Positions 43,418 through 53,132 of a DNA stretch of 64,000 bases are shown here, piece after piece. The stretch lies in the NCBI GenBank assembly GCA_046296415.1, contig JBKBLN010000002.1, forward strand, positions 558,001-622,000. The letters are read 5' to 3'. The position numbers and the translations under genes were made by a program. The notes under the pieces are model-generated. The model saw only the letters and a program-made list of their open reading frames with translations, did not search any database and was not told where the DNA came from. The first letter of the stretch is position 1. Each line of letters opens with the position of its first letter. The DNA comes from CAYNRA01 sp046296415 (GTDB lineage: Bacteria; Bacteroidota; Bacteroidia; Cytophagales; Spirosomataceae).

Positions 43418-45471
43418 ACAAGACACCCGACGTGCGTATTCAAGAGTTAACTGATCTATTGAATTACCACAATCACCTATACTACCAAGAAAATCGGTCT
43501 GAAATATCAGATCAAGAGTTTGACTTTCTTCTGAAAGAACTGGAAAGCCTTGAGTCCCAGTATCCAGAACTACGACGACCCGATTCCCCCACCCACCGAG
43601 TCGGGGGAACCATCACCAAGGAGTTTGAAACCGTGGCGCATACCTATCCGATGTTGTCACTCTCCAATACCTATTCTGAACAAGAATTAATCGAATGGGA
43701 TGAGCGAGTTCGCAAAGGGTTAAACGGGGCTCATTTTGACTATGTATGTGAAATCAAATTTGATGGAATCTCACTCTCCATGACGTATGAAAACGGCATC
43801 CTAACTCGGGGGTTGACACGAGGTGACGGCCAGCGAGGAGACGATATCACGGCCAATGTCAAAACCATTCGTAGCCTCCCGTTATCCATTCCCGCCCAAT
43901 CTCCATTACGTCAATATTCGCATTTTGAGGTTCGGGGAGAGGGTTTTTTACCCACCTCCGAATTTGAACGAATTAATGCTGAACGCGAGGACATTGGGGA
44001 GGCCCCCTTGGCCAATCCGCGCAATGCCGCCTCAGGTACCTTTAAAATGCAAGATTCCTCGGTCGTAGCGAGCCGCCATTTGGATGCCTATTTGTACCAT
44101 GTTTTAGGCGATATTCCAGGAATTCATACGCATGAGGAAAGTCTGCTAGCCCTTCAAAAATCTGGATTCAAAGTATCTCCAACTTGGCGAAAAGTAAATG
44201 ATATTCAAGGAGTTATAGAATACATAAAAGAATGGGAAGAAAAACGGCATGAGCTTCCATGTGCTACAGATGGCATCGTAGTAAAAATCAATGATTTTCA
44301 GCAACGGGAGGAATTAGGCTTTACGGCCAAAAGTCCACGGTGGGCAATTGCTTACAAATACAAAGCTGAATCAAAAAGCACCCAACTTCTGGGAGTTACC
44401 TATCAAGTAGGCCGAACAGGAGCCATAACACCCGTCGCGGAATTAGCACCCGTGGAACTTTCCATGACTACAGTCCGTAGAGCGACTTTGCATAATGCAG
44501 ATGAAATGGCTCGCTTGGGCCTTCGAATTGGCGACTGGGTAAAAGTGGAAAAAGCTGGCGAAATTATTCCCAAAGTAACCGGAGTTGCCCGCTCGTCGGC
44601 CACGCCCGAAACGCCTTTGATCGAATTTCCTACCCAATGCCCTGCTTGTGAATCTGCTTTGGTTCGACAACCCGGGGAAGCGGCCTACTACTGTCCAAAC
44701 GACCTATTCTGCCCGCCTCAAGTAAAAGGGCGAATCGAACATTTTATCCAAAGAAAGGCATTGAATATCGATAGTCTAGGAGAAGGAAAACTCGAGATGT
44801 TGATGGACAACGGTCTGGTGCGAGATATGGCCGACTTGTATGATTTGACTTTTGACCAGTTGGTAGGACTCGAAAAGATTCATATCGAGGCCAAAACAGG
44901 CAAAGAGCGTCGAGTGAGTTTTCAAAAAAAGACAGTGGAAAATATTCTGGCAGGTATTGAACAATCCAAACAACAACCTTTTGAAAAGGTACTGTTCGGG
45001 TTGGGTATTCGATTTGTGGGAGAAACGACCGCACAAAAATTAGCTCACTACTTCAAAACCATGGAGGCTCTTAAGATAGCCACCCTAGAAACACTCTTGC
45101 AAGTGCCCGATGTGGGTCAAAAAGTAGCCGAAAGCTTGGTTCTCTATTTTCAGCAACCAGAAAACTTGACTTTGATTGATCGATTGGAAAAAGCCGGCTT
45201 AAATTTTTCCGCTTCCATTTTGGAAATTGAACGACAAGGAAATCAATTAGAGGGCCTAACCTTCTTGTATTCTGGAACATTCACTAGATACTCTCGGGAG
45301 GAGTTAGAACAAAAAATTGAGGCTTATGGCGGAAAAATCGTTTCCGGTGTTTCTAAAAAACTTTCTTATCTGATCGTGGGGGATTCCGCAGGTCCTTCCA
45401 AAATAGCGAAAGCAGAGAAACTAGGTGTCCCGATGATTTCGGAATCCGAATTTAATGACATGATCCAATAA
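43414..45471 (+). CDS. ligA: NAD-dependent DNA ligase
   Basis: A 685-residue replicative DNA ligase. Domain order: Ia (NHLYYQENRSEISDQEFDFLL), adenylation domain with the nucleotidyl Lys at about 115 in CEIKFDGIS, OB fold (RTGAITPVAELAPVEL), four-Cys zinc finger (CPAC to CPNDLFC, about 410-430), helix-hairpin-helix region (LLQVPDVGQKVAESL) and a C-terminal BRCT domain (GLTFLYSGTFTRYSREELE). Length and all motifs are normal. It overlaps the upstream RNA methyltransferase gene by 4 bases. Confidence 0.97.
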   Translation: MNKTPDVRIQELTDLLNYHNHLYYQENRSEISDQEFDFLLKELESLESQYPELRRPDSPTHRVGGTITKEFETVAHTYPMLSLSNTYSEQELIEWDERVRKGLNGAHFDYVCEIKFDGISLSMTYENGILTRGLTRGDGQRGDDITANVKTIRSLPLSIPAQSPLRQYSHFEVRGEGFLPTSEFERINAEREDIGEAPLANPRNAASGTFKMQDSSVVASRHLDAYLYHVLGDIPGIHTHEESLLALQKSGFKVSPTWRKVNDIQGVIEYIKEWEEKRHELPCATDGIVVKINDFQQREELGFTAKSPRWAIAYKYKAESKSTQLLGVTYQVGRTGAITPVAELAPVELSMTTVRRATLHNADEMARLGLRIGDWVKVEKAGEIIPKVTGVARSSATPETPLIEFPTQCPACESALVRQPGEAAYYCPNDLFCPPQVKGRIEHFIQRKALNIDSLGEGKLEMLMDNGLVRDMADLYDLTFDQLVGLEKIHIEAKTGKERRVSFQKKTVENILAGIEQSKQQPFEKVLFGLGIRFVGETTAQKLAHYFKTMEALKIATLETLLQVPDVGQKVAESLVLYFQQPENLTLIDRLEKAGLNFSASILEIERQGNQLEGLTFLYSGTFTRYSREELEQKIEAYGGKIVSGVSKKLSYLIVGDSAGPSKIAKAEKLGVPMISESEFNDMIQ

Positions 45472-45502
45472 AAAGCACACCACTTTTGAGAGGGATTCTT
45501 TG

Positions 45503-45510
45503 TACCTTTG
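45503..45510 (+). promoter_or_regulatory. -7 box of dapA
   Basis: TACCTTTG matches TAnnTTTG, 31 bases before the ATG at 45542. A TTTG at 45485-45488 is only 14 bases upstream, shorter than usual. Confidence 0.5.
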
Positions 45511-45541
45511 TGCAACACCTTTTACCAATACTAACAAGAGA

Positions 45542-46429
45542 ATGACGCATCATGCCCTTCGGGGACTCGGCACGGCACTGATCACCCCTTTTCAAGCCGA
45601 TGGAAACATCGATTTTCCCGCATTGCAAAACCTTATTGCATTTGTCAGCGAAGGTTCACAATACTTGGTTGTCAATGGCACTACTGGGGAATCAGCCACT
45701 ACATCTGCAGCAGAACAAATCGAATTGTTATCCTTTGTTCGAGACCATAATGTTAAAAATCTACCGATCGTTTTGGGAATTGGTGGGAACAATACATCGG
45801 TTGTTTTGGATCGAATAAAATCAACTGATTTTTCAGGTGTCACAGCCTTGTTAAGCGTTTGTCCTTACTATAACAAACCGTCTCAGGCAGGTGTAATCGC
45901 TCACTTTCAAGCCATTGCCGAGGCTTCGCCTGTCCCAGTATTACTTTACAATGTACCAGGCCGCACTGTTACTTCGATGAGTGCACAAACTGTTGCTGAA
46001 TTGGCCCAACACCCCAATATCATAGGGCTAAAAGATGCCTCCTGTAGTGTGGAAGAAGCCATGAAATTATTGAAATTCTGCCCTTCCGATTTTCTACTCA
46101 TTTCAGGTGATGACAATCTAGTTACCGCCCAAATCAGTTTAGGATACCAAGGGGTCATTTCGGTCATTGGAAACGGATTCCCAGTAGAATTTGGACAACT
46201 TGTCCAAGATGCTTTGGCTGGCAATTTCACTCAAGCAGCTGCCATGCAATTGCGTTTCCTAGATTTTGACACCCTTTTATACGTCGAATCAAATCCGGTC
46301 GGTATAAAAAAAGTGTGTGAAATAAAAGGTCTTTGCCGAGCTACCGTTCGCTTACCATTGGTAGAAGCCACCGAAGAACTGGGAAAAAAATTAAAGGATT
46401 CCATGATCCAAGAAGGCTTTTGGTCCTAA
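45542..46429 (+). CDS. dapA: 4-hydroxy-tetrahydrodipicolinate synthase
   Basis: A 295-residue TIM-barrel aldolase for the first step of the diaminopimelate/lysine branch, condensing aspartate semialdehyde with pyruvate. I start it at ATG 45542 (MTHHALRGLGTALITPF); the longer frame covers the promoter box. Motifs: NGTTGESATT (phosphate/Thr site), VCPYYNKPSQAG, catalytic Tyr in LLYNVPGRTV, and the Schiff-base Lys in IGLKDASC. Length is normal. Confidence 0.96.
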   Translation: MTHHALRGLGTALITPFQADGNIDFPALQNLIAFVSEGSQYLVVNGTTGESATTSAAEQIELLSFVRDHNVKNLPIVLGIGGNNTSVVLDRIKSTDFSGVTALLSVCPYYNKPSQAGVIAHFQAIAEASPVPVLLYNVPGRTVTSMSAQTVAELAQHPNIIGLKDASCSVEEAMKLLKFCPSDFLLISGDDNLVTAQISLGYQGVISVIGNGFPVEFGQLVQDALAGNFTQAAAMQLRFLDFDTLLYVESNPVGIKKVCEIKGLCRATVRLPLVEATEELGKKLKDSMIQEGFWS

Positions 46430-46456
46430 AATCGATTATAAACGTTTCTTTTTGCC

Positions 46457-47074
46457 ATGCCAATAAATCTTTTTGTAGATTTGTTTCGAGGTGGGTTTAA
46501 TTTCTTTTTGGCTATACTACTCGTCTGTTGCACCTACGAACTTGATGCCCAAGAAATTCAGTTTGTTCGGGATCGCCGGCTTCAGGCTACTCCAGAATCC
46601 GACCGATTTTGGAACAGTGCCTCCCAAGTAAGTTACCCTTTGGCAATTGGGACCCCACTGGTGCAGTTAGGCTTGGGTTATCGCATGAAGAACAAAACTT
46701 GGATTCAAGAGGGGTGGCAATCAGTGGCGGGTGTCGCGCTCAGCGCGGCCATGGGATATACCATGAAAGAAACCATTCGGCGTAATCGGCCGTTTATACA
46801 GGACCCTACCTTACAACCATACCAACAGGAAACAGGCTATTCTTTTCCTTCCGGAACAACCACTATGGCCTTTACGTGGGCAACCCACCTCAGCCTGAGT
46901 GTTCCTAAATGGTATGTAGCCGTTCCAGCATATGCAGTGGCCAGTGGTATTGGTTACTCCCGAATCGCACTCGGTGCGCATTATCCAACGGATGTACTAG
47001 CAGGAGCCGCCTTGGGTACGGGATCAGCTTTCGTGAGCCGTTGGCTTACCCAAAAAATTAGATTCAGTAAATAA
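46457..47074 (+). CDS. PAP2 family phosphatase with altered catalytic motif
   Basis: A 205-residue protein with an N-terminal hydrophobic signal (LAILLVCCTYELDAQ). The three PAP2 phosphatase motifs can be read: KETIRRNRP (KxxxxxxRP), SFPSGTTT (normally PSGH) and SRIALGAHYPTD (SRxxxxxHxxxD). The His of motif 2, which donates the proton to the leaving group, is replaced by Thr. The nucleophilic His of motif 3 remains. So activity may be reduced or altered. Hydrophobic spans are present but weak, which suggests a periplasmic or membrane-edge enzyme acting on lipid phosphates. It precedes recA by 19 bases. Confidence 0.85.
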   Translation: MPINLFVDLFRGGFNFFLAILLVCCTYELDAQEIQFVRDRRLQATPESDRFWNSASQVSYPLAIGTPLVQLGLGYRMKNKTWIQEGWQSVAGVALSAAMGYTMKETIRRNRPFIQDPTLQPYQQETGYSFPSGTTTMAFTWATHLSLSVPKWYVAVPAYAVASGIGYSRIALGAHYPTDVLAGAALGTGSAFVSRWLTQKIRFSK

Positions 47075-47093
47075 TTAATTCGATTTCAATACG

Positions 47094-48146
47094 ATGGCAG
47101 ATTCTAACGAAAACAAATTGAAGCTCATCCAGGCTACCATGGATAAGTTGGATAAAACCTATGGCAAAGGGACAGTCATGCGGTTAAGTGATACCAAAGT
47201 GATGGATGTCCCTACCATTTCCACCGGATCCTTGGGGCTAGACTTAGCCTTGGGTATCAATGGTCTTCCAAAAGGACGAATCGTTGAAATCTACGGTCCG
47301 GAATCGTCTGGTAAAACCACCATTGCTATGCAGGTGATTGCAGAAGCGCAAAAGCAAGGAGGAATTGCCGCATTCATCGATGCCGAACATGCCTTTGACC
47401 AAACTTACGCCAAAAATCTAGGGATCGATACCAAAAGCTTACTTATTTCTCAACCTGACTATGGAGAACAAGCACTTGAAATCGCCGAACATTTGATTTC
47501 TTCCGGTGCAATCGATGTCTGTGTCATTGACTCCGTTGCAGCGTTGGTTCCCAAAGCAGAATTAGAAGGAGATATGGGAGATAGCAAAATGGGTTTGCAG
47601 GCTCGCTTGATGTCCCAAGCTCTTCGAAAATTAACAGGTACCATCAACAAAACTGGCTGTTGCTGTATTTTTATAAACCAGCTACGGGATAAAATTGGTG
47701 TAATGTTCGGTAATCCAGAAACCACCACGGGGGGAAATGCCTTGAAATTTTATGCCTCCGTCCGGATTGATATACGTCGAATAGGTCAAATCAAAGAAGG
47801 TGAAAATATTCTGGGTAACCGCACGCGTGTCAAAGTAGTTAAAAATAAAATGGCGCCGCCTTTCCGTGTTGTCGAATTTGACATCATGTATGGGCAAGGC
47901 GTTTCAAAAGCAGGTGAGGTCCTTGACTTAGCTGTCGACTTGAACTTAATCAAAAAATCAGGTTCATGGTTCTCCTACGGCGAAAGTCGCCTTGGCCAAG
48001 GCCGGGACACAGTAAAGCAATTAATTAAAGATAATCCTGAATTGATGGCAGAACTGGAAGAAAAAATTAAAGCATCTGTTGCCGGAAATTCCGATGCACT
48101 GATGGACTCGATTCCAGGTGACCAAGATGGGGTAGTTGAAGATTAA
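47094..48146 (+). CDS. recA: Recombinase RecA
   Basis: A 350-residue recombinase for homologous recombination and SOS control. Walker A is GPESSGKTTIAM, Walker B the hydrophobic VCVIDSVAAL, then loop L1 around EGDMGDSKMGLQARLMSQ, and loop L2 in NQLRDKIGVMFGNPETTTGG. The C-terminal acidic tail ends in GDQDGVVED. No intein or frameshift. I see no LexA-type palindrome in the 19-base gap to the PAP2 gene; the two may share transcription. A strong terminator follows at once. Confidence 0.98.
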   Translation: MADSNENKLKLIQATMDKLDKTYGKGTVMRLSDTKVMDVPTISTGSLGLDLALGINGLPKGRIVEIYGPESSGKTTIAMQVIAEAQKQGGIAAFIDAEHAFDQTYAKNLGIDTKSLLISQPDYGEQALEIAEHLISSGAIDVCVIDSVAALVPKAELEGDMGDSKMGLQARLMSQALRKLTGTINKTGCCCIFINQLRDKIGVMFGNPETTTGGNALKFYASVRIDIRRIGQIKEGENILGNRTRVKVVKNKMAPPFRVVEFDIMYGQGVSKAGEVLDLAVDLNLIKKSGSWFSYGESRLGQGRDTVKQLIKDNPELMAELEEKIKASVAGNSDALMDSIPGDQDGVVED

Positions 48147-48155
48147 TCTCTTATT

Positions 48156-48182
48156 GAGGCTACTTCGGTAGCCTCTTTTTTT
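48156..48182 (+). terminator. Terminator of recA
   Basis: GAGGCTAC (48156-48163) / GTAGCCTC (48168-48175) with a TTCG tetraloop, followed by a run of seven T. Confidence 0.95.
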
Positions 48183-48186
48183 GAAC

Positions 48187-49182
48187 ATGAAATCAAAGTG
48201 GCTATTTCTGATAGGTGTTCTTATTGGGTCGATCATCTTAAACCAGCTAGACTTGATACGCTATGGTTTTCAACAAGCCCAAGGCCAGTTCCGGGTACTT
48301 TGGGATGCCCAACCTTTAAAAGAGGCCCAAGCCTCTATTCCTGATTCTGTTCGCTACCGTTTGGCCTTTATTCAAGAGGTCAAAAAGTTTGCCGAGGATT
48401 CCCTAGGTTTACGACCTACGAGCACCTATCAAACTTATTTTGATCAAAAAGGCAAACCCCTGATTTGGGTCATCACTGCCTGTCCTCCCTACTCATTATC
48501 CCCCTACACGTGGTACGTCCCTATACTAGGGCAGTTTTCCTACAAAGGCTTTTTCCAACCCCAGGAGGCAGATCGATGGCGACGAAGCTTGGAGTTAAAG
48601 GGATACGAAACTCGAACAGGTGAAGTTTCAGCTTGGAGTACGCTTGGTTACTTACCTGACCCCATCTTATCCAGTATGTTGTGGCGAGACGACTTCAGTT
48701 TGGCAGCGTTAATTATTCATGAACTAACGCATAGCACCCTCTTTGTACCCAACCAACTAGCATTTAATGAAAATTTGGCAGATTTTATTGGAGATCAGGG
48801 GGCTAGGTGGTTTATCAAATCAAAGTATGGACCGCATAGCACAATTCTACAGGACTATGATAAAAGCCTAATACAACAAGAGCGCTTCAGGGCTCATATA
48901 CAGCGGGGAGCACAAAAATTAGACTCCCTGTATGCCACATTTCCGAATAGTAATCGAAATTTTGCTCAGGATCTTAAAAAGCAGGAATTGATCGAAGAAA
49001 TCATGACAAGCTTGGATACCTTAGGTATTTCCAAGCCCACCAAATTACCCAATAATGCTTTTTTTGCTGCTTATTTAACGTACCAGGGTCAACAAAATGA
49101 GCTTGAGAAAGAGTTTAGAACTCGATTCAATGGAAACTTCAAAACCTATCTGGCTTATCTTAGCCAGAAATACGCTCGGTAA
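48187..49182 (+). CDS. Predicted aminopeptidase (PF10023-like metalloprotein)
   Basis: A 331-residue protein with an N-terminal membrane anchor (WLFLIGVLIGSIILNQ). I start it at ATG 48187; the TTG two codons earlier lies beside the recA terminator's T-run. The zinc motif IIHELTHSTLF (HExxH) and the downstream ENLADFIGDQGA (third ligand Glu) match the COG4324 predicted aminopeptidase family. The segment WVITACPPYSLSPYTWYVPILGQFSYKGFF is also characteristic. The substrate has not been established to my knowledge. Its 3' end overlaps the convergent DUF6580 gene by 23 bases. Confidence 0.85.
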   Translation: MKSKWLFLIGVLIGSIILNQLDLIRYGFQQAQGQFRVLWDAQPLKEAQASIPDSVRYRLAFIQEVKKFAEDSLGLRPTSTYQTYFDQKGKPLIWVITACPPYSLSPYTWYVPILGQFSYKGFFQPQEADRWRRSLELKGYETRTGEVSAWSTLGYLPDPILSSMLWRDDFSLAALIIHELTHSTLFVPNQLAFNENLADFIGDQGARWFIKSKYGPHSTILQDYDKSLIQQERFRAHIQRGAQKLDSLYATFPNSNRNFAQDLKKQELIEEIMTSLDTLGISKPTKLPNNAFFAAYLTYQGQQNELEKEFRTRFNGNFKTYLAYLSQKYAR

Positions 49183-49738
49183 CACGAACCCAAAGTTGGG
49201 GTGTAAATTCGAGGCAAATCATGAGAATTAAACTGTAGAAAACGGTTCCAAGGAAGAAATTCTTGGCAAATGGAAGTCCTTGAATGTATGCTTGGATCAG
49301 GCCCGTCAAGTTTTTGGGCAGAGGTAAACCGGTTAAAACATCAGTTCCTCCCCCGAGCCAGTACATCCCATCTAGCAATCCAGCATGTAAGATGGTAGCG
49401 AAAAGCGCCCCGATCACCCAACGACCGACCTTTTTTCCTGGGGAAAGGACACTTCCCATCCAAAGGATTCCTACAAAAATGGCATACGGCCAGTAGAAAC
49501 CTTGGTGAATAATGCCATATTGACCTTTATAAACCCAAACATTAATCAAAACATCCGATAAAAAAACAAACGAAAGCATGGAAAATATGGAAGTCCAACG
49601 AAATCCACCATAAGCTCCTGCCACGAATGCCAAGGCTCCTACAATGGAAAAGTTGGCCAAATCAGGTGCCCATTGAGCTATGAAAACACGTGATGCCGCC
49701 GCAAAGGCAAGAATAAACAAAAATAAGTAGGAGCGCAT
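49160..49738 (-). CDS. DUF6580-like membrane protein (putative transport S component)
   Basis: A 192-residue membrane protein. I start it at ATG 49738 (MRSYLFLFILAFAAASRVF); the longer frame includes the terminator region. Five or six spans are visible, with the NFSIVGALAFVAGAYGGFRW start and the PYAIFVGILWMGSVL middle that I associate with DUF6580 putative transport proteins, which look like substrate-binding S components of ECF transporters. No ECF ATPase genes are near. The substrate is unknown. Confidence 0.7.
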   Translation of the reverse strand: MRSYLFLFILAFAAASRVFIAQWAPDLANFSIVGALAFVAGAYGGFRWTSIFSMLSFVFLSDVLINVWVYKGQYGIIHQGFYWPYAIFVGILWMGSVLSPGKKVGRWVIGALFATILHAGLLDGMYWLGGGTDVLTGLPLPKNLTGLIQAYIQGLPFAKNFFLGTVFYSLILMICLEFTPQLWVRVTERISG

Positions 49739-49784
49739 GTGATATGGAAAATCTAAAAGATCAAACAAAGAACAAAATAAATAA

Positions 49785-49818
49785 AATCTCCGGTGGAATT
49801 CAACTTTCACCGGAGATT
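49785..49818 (-). terminator. Terminator of the prolyl oligopeptidase gene
   Basis: AATCTCCGGTG (49785-49795) / CACCGGAGATT (49808-49818), perfect 11-base stem with a 12-base loop. On the minus strand a T-rich tract follows. It lies 14 bases past the stop codon. Confidence 0.85.
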
Positions 49819-49832
49819 ACTTTAGGAAGTGC

Positions 49833-51932
49833 CTATTTAACTCCCATCTGACTTAAGGTAAATGACATGATATCGGCATTTTCCTCAATCGTTTTTGAAA
49901 TGGGTTTTCCGGCGCCGTGGCCCGCGTTGGTCTCAATCCGAATCAAGATCGGTAACGCACCGGCTTGATTGGCTTGCAATGCTGCGGCAAATTTGAAACT
50001 ATGGGCAGGCACCACTCGATCGTCATGATCCCCGGTGGTAATCAATGTGGCAGGGTACTTAACGCCCGGCTTGACATGATGAAGAGGCGAATATCCCTTC
50101 AAGTATGCAAACATTTCAGGAGAATCTTGCGCAGTTCCATAGTCATATGCCCATCCCGCACCCGCTGTAAAGGTATGATACCGTAGCATATCCAATACAC
50201 CTACCGCAGGAAGAGCCACTTTCATTAAATCCGGCCTCTGTGTCATCACCGCGCCAACCAGTAAACCGCCATTGGATCCCCCACGAATCGCCAAGTAATT
50301 TGAAGAGGTGTACTTTTCCCGGATCAAATATTCCCCAGCGGCAATAAAATCATCAAATACATTTTGCTTTTTCAACTGCGTACCTGCATCGTGCCAAGCT
50401 TTTCCATATTCACCTCCACCCCGTAAATTAGGTACTGCGTAAACTCCCCCATTTTCTAGCCAAACGGCATTCGCCACCGAGAAAGATGGTGTTAGGCTGA
50501 CATTAAATCCGCCATACCCGTACAACATAGTCGGATTTTTACCATTCAAAACAATGCCTTTTTTGTAGGTAATCATCATGGGCACCCGAGTACCATCTTT
50601 GGACGTGTAGAATACTTGCTTGCTTTCGTATCGATCAGGTTGAAAATCGATCGAAGGATGCGTAAATAAGGTGGTTTGACCCGTTTTTGCCTGGAAAGAA
50701 TAAATGGATGCGGGTGTTACATAGTTGGTAAAAGTAAAGTATAGTGTTTCCTCTTCAAATTTACCCCCAAAACCACTGGCTGTACCCAACCCCGGTAATG
50801 TAATTTCGCGAACCAATTCGCCTGCATACGTGTACTGTTTAACCACCGACAAGGCGTCTTTCATGTATCGAGCAAAGATAAAACCACCACCCGTTGTCGG
50901 GGAAAGTACTTCTTTTTGCTCAGGAATAACATCCGACCAGTAGCCAGGTTGTGGAGCCGTGACCGAAGCCTTGACTACCCTTAAATTGGGGGCTTTCCAA
51001 TTGGTAGAAATATACAACGTATTGCCTCGGACATCCACCACATCGTGGTCATGCTGCATATCGCTCACAATGGAGATGATTGGAGCACCTTTTGTGGTTA
51101 AATCTTGCATATATAGCTCATTGCCCGAGGTAGAATTGGAGGCTGAAATAAATAAAAATCGACCATCATCACTGACATACCCCCCAACATACCGTCTTTT
51201 CTCCTGCCCACCAAAAATGAGTAAATCCTTTGATTGAGAGGTCCCAAGGGCATGGTAATACAATTTATGTTGATCTGTCTTGGCCGATAGCTCCGAACCT
51301 TGTGGTTTATCATAGGAAGAGTAATAAAATCCCTCATTCCCTTTCCAAGAAATGCCAGAAAACTTTACATCTACCAAAGTATCCTCAATTGGTTTTTTGG
51401 TTTCTACCTCCCATACGATGATTTTATTCCAATCACTTCCACCTTCCGAAATCGAAAAGGCCACTTTGGAACCATCTTCTGAAAAAGATACTTGGGCCAA
51501 AGATGTGGTGCCATCAGCGGAAAAGGTGTTCGGGTCAAGAAAAACCGATTCCGTACCGTCCGAGGTACGCTGAAACAAAACGGATTGGTTTTGAAGTCCG
51601 TTGTTCCGATAAAAGTAGGTGTACTTCCCTTGCTTAAACGGGGCCGAGATACGTTCGTAATTCCACAACTTTTCCAATCTTGCTTTTAATTTTGCCTTAG
51701 TGGGAAGTTGATTTAAATAGGCCATTGTGACTTCATTTTGTCGCTTCACCCAGTCGGTGGTTTGTGTGGAACGGTCATCTTCCAACCATCGGTATGGATC
51801 GGCCACAGGTTGACCAAAATAGGTATCAACATGATCAACGGTTTGAGTTACAGGATATTTCATTTTTTTCTGCGCCATTCCCAGCTGAACCAGAGTGGCA
51901 AATACTAAACTTAAACTAATTTTTTTACGCAT
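49833..51932 (-). CDS. Prolyl oligopeptidase family serine peptidase (S9A)
   Basis: A 699-residue exported peptidase with a signal peptide (MRKKISLSLVFATLVQLGMAQ). The N-terminal part opens with YPVTQTVDHVDTYFGQPVADPYRWLEDD, typical for S9A, followed by a seven-bladed propeller (about 75-420) and the alpha/beta-hydrolase domain. The catalytic triad is Ser in IRGGSNGGLLVG, Asp in TGDHDDRVVPAH and His in NAGHGAGKP. It cleaves short peptides after proline, here in the periplasm. Length is normal. Confidence 0.96.
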   Translation of the reverse strand: MRKKISLSLVFATLVQLGMAQKKMKYPVTQTVDHVDTYFGQPVADPYRWLEDDRSTQTTDWVKRQNEVTMAYLNQLPTKAKLKARLEKLWNYERISAPFKQGKYTYFYRNNGLQNQSVLFQRTSDGTESVFLDPNTFSADGTTSLAQVSFSEDGSKVAFSISEGGSDWNKIIVWEVETKKPIEDTLVDVKFSGISWKGNEGFYYSSYDKPQGSELSAKTDQHKLYYHALGTSQSKDLLIFGGQEKRRYVGGYVSDDGRFLFISASNSTSGNELYMQDLTTKGAPIISIVSDMQHDHDVVDVRGNTLYISTNWKAPNLRVVKASVTAPQPGYWSDVIPEQKEVLSPTTGGGFIFARYMKDALSVVKQYTYAGELVREITLPGLGTASGFGGKFEEETLYFTFTNYVTPASIYSFQAKTGQTTLFTHPSIDFQPDRYESKQVFYTSKDGTRVPMMITYKKGIVLNGKNPTMLYGYGGFNVSLTPSFSVANAVWLENGGVYAVPNLRGGGEYGKAWHDAGTQLKKQNVFDDFIAAGEYLIREKYTSSNYLAIRGGSNGGLLVGAVMTQRPDLMKVALPAVGVLDMLRYHTFTAGAGWAYDYGTAQDSPEMFAYLKGYSPLHHVKPGVKYPATLITTGDHDDRVVPAHSFKFAAALQANQAGALPILIRIETNAGHGAGKPISKTIEENADIMSFTLSQMGVK

Positions 51933-51953
51933 GAATTAGGGGTGATTTAAAAT

Positions 51954-51982
51954 CAAAAATACAAATCTTTTGTTGAATCAAA
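51954..51982 (-). promoter_or_regulatory. Promoter of the prolyl oligopeptidase gene
   Basis: On the minus strand TATTTTTG (51954-51961) with TTTG (51979-51982) 17 bases upstream. The -7 box is 21 bases before the start codon at 51932. Confidence 0.55.
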
Positions 51983-52074
51983 TCGTTTCCAATTCTGCAC
52001 CTAAATTTTACATTTCAATAACACCGACTCCCCGGAATTTTCCGAAATTGCCGGCCAAAGTACATCCATTTGAA

Positions 52075-53121
52075 ATGAAATCGATCCTCTACTTCTTTTT
52101 TGCCTCGACCCTCACCGCGGTGGCTCAACAAATTCCACAAAAGAAATTAACAAAAATTGCGTTTGGCTCCTGCGGTCATCAGGACAATCCCTTGATCATC
52201 TTTGATCAAGTAGTGAAACATAACCCCGACTTATTTATTTTCCTAGGCGACAATATTTATGGGGATACAGACGACATGGAGGTTTTAAAAGCCAAATACC
52301 AAAAACTAGGTTCAAAACCCACATTTCAGAAACTAAAATCGGCCATGCCAATACTCGCAACGTGGGATGACCACGATTTTGGTCGAAATGATGCAGGACG
52401 ACATTATCCCCACAAAGCAGAATCCAAAGAAGTTTTTCTTTCTTTCTTTGAGGAACCCACCCTTTCGGAACGCCGAAATCATCCCGGTATTTACACAAGC
52501 TACCAGTTCCCTATTCAAGGTAAAACTCTTCAAATTATTCTTTTGGATGTTCGGACGTTTCGAGATAACCTAGCGCTTTACCAACCTGGAATGCCCAAAG
52601 AAAAGAAGTATTTCTATGATTTGGATTATGTTCCCTTCACCACCACCGACTCCACATTACTAGGTGAAGAACAGTGGACTTGGCTCGAAAAAGAGCTACG
52701 AAAACCTGCGGACATCCGCATCATTGGCTCAGGTTCCCAATTTTCTATTGAATATAATGGATATGAAGCTTGGGCGAATTTTCCCCATGAACAAAAAAGA
52801 ATGCTCGAATTGATCCAAAAAACGAAAGCCAATGGGGTGGTTTTTCTCAGTGGAGACGTACATTACGCCGAAATTTCCAAACTCAACGTCCCCAATGCCT
52901 ATCCCATTTATGACCTAACCTCGTCAGGTCTATCGTCCACTTGGCATTTTGCAACACCCAATAAAAATAGAATCGAAGGACCCGTGATGGAAAATCATTT
53001 CGGACTCTTGACAATCGACTGGTCAAAAAAAATCCCTACCCTCCAGACAGAAATCATCGATGTCACCGGAAATCAACGCATAGAATACACCTTCCCTTTG
53101 TCAGAAATTCAATTTAAATAA
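52075..53121 (+). CDS. PhoD-like alkaline phosphatase/phosphodiesterase
   Basis: A 348-residue exported metallophosphatase. ATG 52075 gives the signal peptide (MKSILYFFFASTLTAVAQQ); the longer frame upstream lacks one. Metal-site motifs are KIAFGSCGHQDNP, FIFLGDNIYGD, ATWDDHDFGRNDAG, and FLSGDVHYAEIS, as in the PhoD family, which releases phosphate from esters in the periplasm. It follows the divergent prolyl oligopeptidase gene. Two palindromes after its stop belong to the clpB upstream region. Confidence 0.92.
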   Translation: MKSILYFFFASTLTAVAQQIPQKKLTKIAFGSCGHQDNPLIIFDQVVKHNPDLFIFLGDNIYGDTDDMEVLKAKYQKLGSKPTFQKLKSAMPILATWDDHDFGRNDAGRHYPHKAESKEVFLSFFEEPTLSERRNHPGIYTSYQFPIQGKTLQIILLDVRTFRDNLALYQPGMPKEKKYFYDLDYVPFTTTDSTLLGEEQWTWLEKELRKPADIRIIGSGSQFSIEYNGYEAWANFPHEQKRMLELIQKTKANGVVFLSGDVHYAEISKLNVPNAYPIYDLTSSGLSSTWHFATPNKNRIEGPVMENHFGLLTIDWSKKIPTLQTEIIDVTGNQRIEYTFPLSEIQFK

Positions 53122-53132
53122 TCCTAATTTCC

